Positions 59,484-64,000 of a stretch of 64,000 nt of DNA are shown here, one piece after another (the first letter of the stretch is position 1; each line of letters opens with the position of its first letter). Position numbers and translations under genes: made by a program. The DNA is from Rhizopus sp. PT2906. Taxonomy: Eukaryota; Mucoromycota; Mucoromycetes; Mucorales; Rhizopodaceae. Where the stretch lies: contig JAMYHX010000031.1 of assembly GCA_025529335.1 (NCBI GenBank), forward strand, positions 1 to 64,000. Reading direction: 5' to 3'. Below the pieces are notes generated by a model that was given only the letters and a program-made list of their open reading frames with translations, ran no database searches and was not told the DNA's origin.

Positions 59484-62400
59484 TATAAACAATGTATTCC
59501 CTCTTTTCTTTTTTTTCAGTCTTTTTCTCTAATTTCTTTTCTTTACTCCTATCTTCACCCTTCTTTTATTTTTAGCAAAAAGATGACAAAGTTTTATAAT
59601 TAAAATATATATCATTTTACAAAAGAATGAGAGAGGGGAAAGGTTGACCCGAAGGATAATTGGGATCATCGTGTTACTGTGCTTCCGTTCATTAAAACTA
59701 TTTTCCGTGATTCTTAGATTAAAGTAGACATATGTCTTGGATACCATTTTTGATGTTCCTGAAAACCAGTGTTACAAATGGATTGCATCATCCACTTGTT
59801 ACACTGTACTAAGTAAAGTATAACATTGGATGGTATTGGTTTCAATTTTATCATGATCCAGTTCTGTAATAACTGATACTCTGCCCATAGGCAATTCATT
59901 CAATTATGACACTTGGGCTAATTAGACCAACACCACAGCACATAACAAGAACGTAGAGGTTTACTTTACTTTGGCAGTGGCTATGCACCTCCTTCTTACT
60001 GTTTGGTTTGTCTAAAGGTTACACCATCCAAACAATCCTATAAATACCTACAGTATGAAACTACTTTAATAATATAGAGACTGACCACAGAATACACCAT
60101 TATCATATAACTCATCATTTCCAATTCTCATGGGTCATATATAATCTTATTTGTAAAAATAAAGAGACTCATCAGTATGCGTCTGTATCTTTTCTTTATT
60201 ATTCGAGAGACTTCATCTGAAAATGGAGCGCTGCTACTTTAGCAATTCTGTTGAGATGGCAACAAGAGTATATAATTATTAAATTGCAGTTTGTTCCACT
60301 TAATCGATAAAACCTTAGAATTTCCCTGACTCAAAAAAATGCAATATCCATTGAGATGATGCACTTTCTTAATATTATACATTCTATCTTTGTCGATCTC
60401 TCTTTCAACAGGACAGATGGTGTTTGGAGATAATCATAACCTTGGATCAAGACCAAGTGGCAGTACCCCCTTATTATCAGAATCACCATAGCATCAAGTT
60501 CACAGAAGCAGGCCTTCCAGGATCTCCTTGTCAAAATTCGAAGAAAGCGACCGCATACAATTTGAGTGTTATGTTCATGTTGCCAAGACTGTATTTATCC
60601 TCCCCCCCAAAAAAAAAGAAAAGATACAGAACTGGTAGATGTCTCAGAAGCAAACCAAATACCATATGAATCAAGCAAACAGGTTAAAAAGTGTCTCAAC
60701 CTTATTATGATGGCGAGTTTGTATCGTCTCTTGGACTGCTGAGAATAATCAATTATGAAGCTCCTTTCAAACAATATGTACATGATCATCATTCAACACT
60801 GAGCCTTCCATTGTTACTGTTGACATAAGGTGATTTTGGAAAAGTTGTTCGCGAAAGTAGCAAGCCGCTTCATCGATGCGATCATCGTATTTGACCGGGT
60901 GTACCTTTATATCACAAGTGTATGTGTATTTGTGCACAACCGCCTCAGCATCGATGACTGTGTGTACAGTATCTCTAGTACAGAGTACCACGCTGCACCA
61001 CACGCAAAAGTGAAATTAAACACGTATCTGAGCTCATCTTCATACCATGAGCTATCCGTCAAGTTCGGTTATTTTTGAGGTGCTTGGTAACAGGCGGTTA
61101 CTTTTCAATTATGGATGGCCCTTCCCACAACCGTTATTTGGATCTTCAATTCGTAACTAGCATCATGATAAGATGTCCACCAATATTTGTATATATTGTT
61201 GATAGCGACGAGAGGCTTGAGATTGCAGTGACTGAACGCCTACTGAAGGTCCGAAATTATTCTGAAAAAGTCCGAAACTAGCTAGTAACTGGATCTAATG
61301 AGCTTAAATTTAAACCCGGTGATCAGCAACAGCACATGTCTTTGTGTTTCATTTGTTCTAGCTTCGTGTACATCAAGTTACCCCTTTCTTCCTTCGTCGA
61401 TTCTGAAATCAGGCAAAAAACCAGTAAAGAATATCCGATGGTGACTCGATAAACCTGCTGTAGTCCATTGGTTACCCTTGAGCTAAGAGGAGTTTTTTTT
61501 TGAGTCTCTGGTTCGGGTTTATTATTACTAATTATTACAGCGCTCAATAGGACGTTTTATTTAACAAAGTCCGTTATGTTAAATGATGTCAATTTACCGC
61601 TTGTAATGCTATTCTGAACAGTGATGGAAAAAAAATCTATTACGAAAGGCGCCAGCTGAAATCTATATTTGGTAAACTATTCATCAAAATATAACCAATG
61701 GCCACAAAAGAAATCAAGACTGATTCTTGGATACATGAAAGGGTTTTTGCAAAAAAGGAGCATTTTTTATGTTTTAATGAAATGCCTTATAAAAATATTT
61801 AGTGTCACCATTTTTATGAAATATGCTTTTGTTTTAAGGTCTTCAGTGGTTTTCCAAGCAGGTACAATAAGCGACAAAAAATATCAATTTAATCAATTTG
61901 AATATCAAGTCTATATCTTTGAGTTATGTTTCTCTATAATTGTCAGTTCTTATTAAAGGAAAGAAACGACAAACTACACACTACAGATGAATAGAGAAAA
62001 TAATGAATACGCTTGAAAACTTTGAAGAGGGTACATGGTGTTCATACTGATGATCAGAAAGGTGAACTCTATATTCCTTATGTCCTCATATTGATGATAT
62101 AATTTCTCTGTAAAGCCTGCTCATTGATCCATCCTTGGATAAAGAAATATCTAACAAACTTGCCAGAGGTACGAATGAATTTCAATGTTTGTTCCTTGAA
62201 TGTCTGTAGATCATTGCGTACTAGTAGAGCCACGACAATAGAGCAAGGTTGTCCAACAGGCATTCGAGCCTTTGTAGGGAGATGTACTGAAAAACTTAAT
62301 TCTCAGAAGGTGCCTGTTGGATTAGAGCCTCAACATCCAAAGAAAGGATTGAAAGTTTATCAACGCAAGCGGTGTTTATTGCTTTGTATGATATGCAACT

Positions 62401-62620
62401 ACTCGATAACTGATCCGGACAAATGTATTGAATCATGTACTAAATATATTATATGTCTTCTGATTGCATACCAAGTGATCTTAGTTGCAGAGGAGATTTC
62501 CGAGAAAATATAGAAATTTCGATACTTTCTGTAAATGTGATCTGCAAGGAAAAGGAAAAGTGATATTATGCAATGAATCTCATAGTTATATAGCTCCGTA
62601 GCCATTACAATGGAAAACAG

Positions 62621-62746
62621 CTTATGAGGGGGGGGGACATCTGTTGTTTCGGCAAAAGAGGTTCTTCACAGTGAGAGTATATTAAGACTTGACGGTAGAT
62701 TTCGAACTGGGCAATCAAGGCAGTAGTTCCCCCCCCCCTTCATGAG
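62621..62746. repeat. Inverted arms with G9 and C10 runs
   Basis: CTTATGA followed by nine G residues (62621-62636) faces ten C residues followed by TTCATGAG (62729-62746). The arms are close reverse complements and enclose about 92 bases, so they could form a hairpin with a GC-rich base. Such runs are rare in this AT-rich window. Confidence 0.7.
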
Positions 62747-62878
62747 TGAAGACACAGATGCATTTATTGTATTGTTTTGGTTAGTAGAGCCATGCGTTGT
62801 AATTAGAGGCTTTTTTGTTATCAAAGTAAGTTTAAAAACTAGCACATTTGGTTTGCCATCACGCGCAACGGCATGACT

Positions 62879-62938
62879 TCTATTTTTGTCAACAGGACTA
62901 CTTTAGAACTAGCGGGGTGCAACTTTGATCTTGGGAAA
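62879..62938 (+). promoter_or_regulatory. Orphan copy of the RPL42 promoter module
   Basis: The sequence TATTTTTGTCAAC...TTTAGAACTAGCGGGGTGC...TTTGATCTTGGGAAAG aligns with 34430-34493 upstream of RPL42 at roughly three quarters identity by eye, with two short gaps. No recognisable ribosomal protein exon follows within the remaining kilobase. Confidence 0.55.
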
Positions 62939-64000
62939 GAGTATACTCTTTCTGCACTCTTGGCTATCTCTCTTTACTCTTTACCATTTGTTTGTTTTCC
63001 TGTTCCGCTCTGTTATTATCTTTTTGGAAATAGATAAGCTGGAGAACTAGTTGTTTACAACCATGTGCTTCAATTTCTGTGATCTTATTTGATGATTTCT
63101 TTTACTGTGTTACTGTTTTTATTTAATATCATTTTTAATAGGCAGTTTAAGATTAGTTTATGCATAAATATATATGATCTCTACTTTATTAACATGCTTG
63201 CCATGACAACAGTTACCATAACGACATCCAGGTACCCTTTTTTGTATGTTACTGCATCTTACTGATTTTGTATCGGAGTCTTATTTAGAAAGATAAATTT
63301 TTTTTTCCCTTTTACATGTGTCTTGTTGTTTGTGCGTTTAGATGAATGCATTGAAATCAAATAATGAAATATAAATGAGACAATACATTAATTAAACTTT
63401 TGATATATTTACTTATAATGAAACTATCAAGTTGGTTTAACAAACATCGTTTAGAATTCCTATGTACGAGTATGTCCTATTCTATCATTATAATCGCCGA
63501 TAAGAATATTTAAAAAACGTGGTAACGCGGATTTGACCGAATAGTAAAATAACAGGATCTGTTAATAAGCGTATAACAAAATATAGAAAAAGATAAGCAT
63601 GATTGTTTACTTGATCTACACTTTATTATTTCTCAATGTTTATAAAGAAAAGTAAATTAGCACAATAAAGAAATCTCTACTTGCAAAAAAATGAAAAGAC
63701 ACATCATCTTTTTCATTAAGACGCGTGCGAAAATTTTTTATTTGTTTCTTTTTTTGTTTTCATTCAGTAGAACACATCGTAGGTTACCGGCCATGAACTA
63801 TCCGGCTTGACCGATTTATTCCGTTAGGATTGAAAGGCGAAAAAGGAGAAAGGGGGGACCCTCATCAAGAGTACAACAAAGTGGCAAGAGTGTATCAGGA
63901 GATTAATGAATGAACTTGAATGAAAGGCTACACAATAATGTGACGTATTACCCCAGAGGAAGTAGATGATGATAACCAAAGATGAAGGAACTGGGAAAGG

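Larger units (their letters stand above)
59484..64000. other. 4.5-kb region without a supported gene
   Basis: Open frames here (for example 60424-60669, 60767-61003 on the minus strand, and 62124-62513) show no recognisable family, and their codon use is not convincing. The region contains a facing G9 / C10 pair with flanking inverted sequence (62621-62746) and a promoter-like module similar to that of RPL42 (62879-62938). It may include decayed transposon DNA, but no terminal repeats were found. Confidence 0.55.

Noticed and set aside
62124..62513. 129-codon plus-strand frame in the right-hand gene-free region
   Set aside because: No family recognised, an overlapping minus frame is equally open, and no introns or neighbours support it.
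1..64000. tRNA, rRNA, CRISPR, bacterial operon or phage features
   Set aside because: No tRNA-like box A/box B pairs, rRNA segments or spaced palindromic arrays were noticed; the gene structure is eukaryotic throughout.

Overview
The window is nuclear DNA of a filamentous fungus, most likely an early-diverging one of the Mucoromycota (Mucorales-like). It is AT-rich. Genes are split by many introns of about 45-60 nt with GTAAGT-like donors and short TAG/AAG acceptors. The gene set combines fungal families (Bud4-like, Rpd3, Ssf1, PPR) with genes that ascomycete yeasts usually lack (JMJD6, a YANK/STK32 kinase, an ICE2/NARG2-type protein, nibrin with FHA and two BRCTs). All exon models here were joined by hand from reading phase and splice signals. 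They close in frame, but no transcript or database was consulted.

Layout. 1-244: 3' end of a membrane protein gene. 245-4.8 kb: gene-poor, with a triplicated short repeat, a 41-nt A tract and a decayed Tc1/mariner transposase tail. 4.8-18.9 kb: PDCD2/Tsr4 (+), a 2068-residue ankyrin/Bud4-anillin-like giant (-), a coiled-coil protein (+), a PPR protein (+). 18.9-21.6 kb: copy 1 of a dispersed transcript-like repeat and a 49-nt A tract. 21.6-28 kb: YANK kinase and a short-tailed class II myosin (+). 29-34.2 kb: heat shock factor (-), an acidic unknown protein (+), Spp2-like G-patch protein (-). 34.6-37.8 kb: RPL42 and SSF1 (+). 38.3-41.4 kb: Rpd3-type HDAC (-) and JMJD6-like oxygenase (+), head to head with 102 bp between start codons. 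41.4-47.2 kb: NBS1, a cinnamyl-type alcohol dehydrogenase and a small unknown gene (all -). 47.2-51.2 kb: gene-free, with a spaced duplication and copy 2 of the dispersed repeat. 51.2-59.5 kb: mitochondrial-type membrane protein (-), ICE2/NARG2-like (+), RBBP6-like RING protein without DWNN domain (-), VPS4 (+). 59.5-64 kb: no supported gene.

The genes are housekeeping and regulatory and do not form one pathway. Recurrent themes are ribosome biogenesis (Tsr4, Ssf1, RPL42), RNA processing and transcription (Spp2, RBBP6-like, ICE2-like, HSF), chromatin and DNA repair (Rpd3, JMJD6, Nbs1), and cytokinesis/cytoskeleton (Bud4-like, myosin II). The most unusual items are the exon duplication with KE-rich repeats inside the Bud4-like gene, the two-copy spliced-RNA-like repeat, the RBBP6-like protein lacking DWNN, and a conserved promoter-like module shared by RPL42 and a gene-free region at 62.9 kb.
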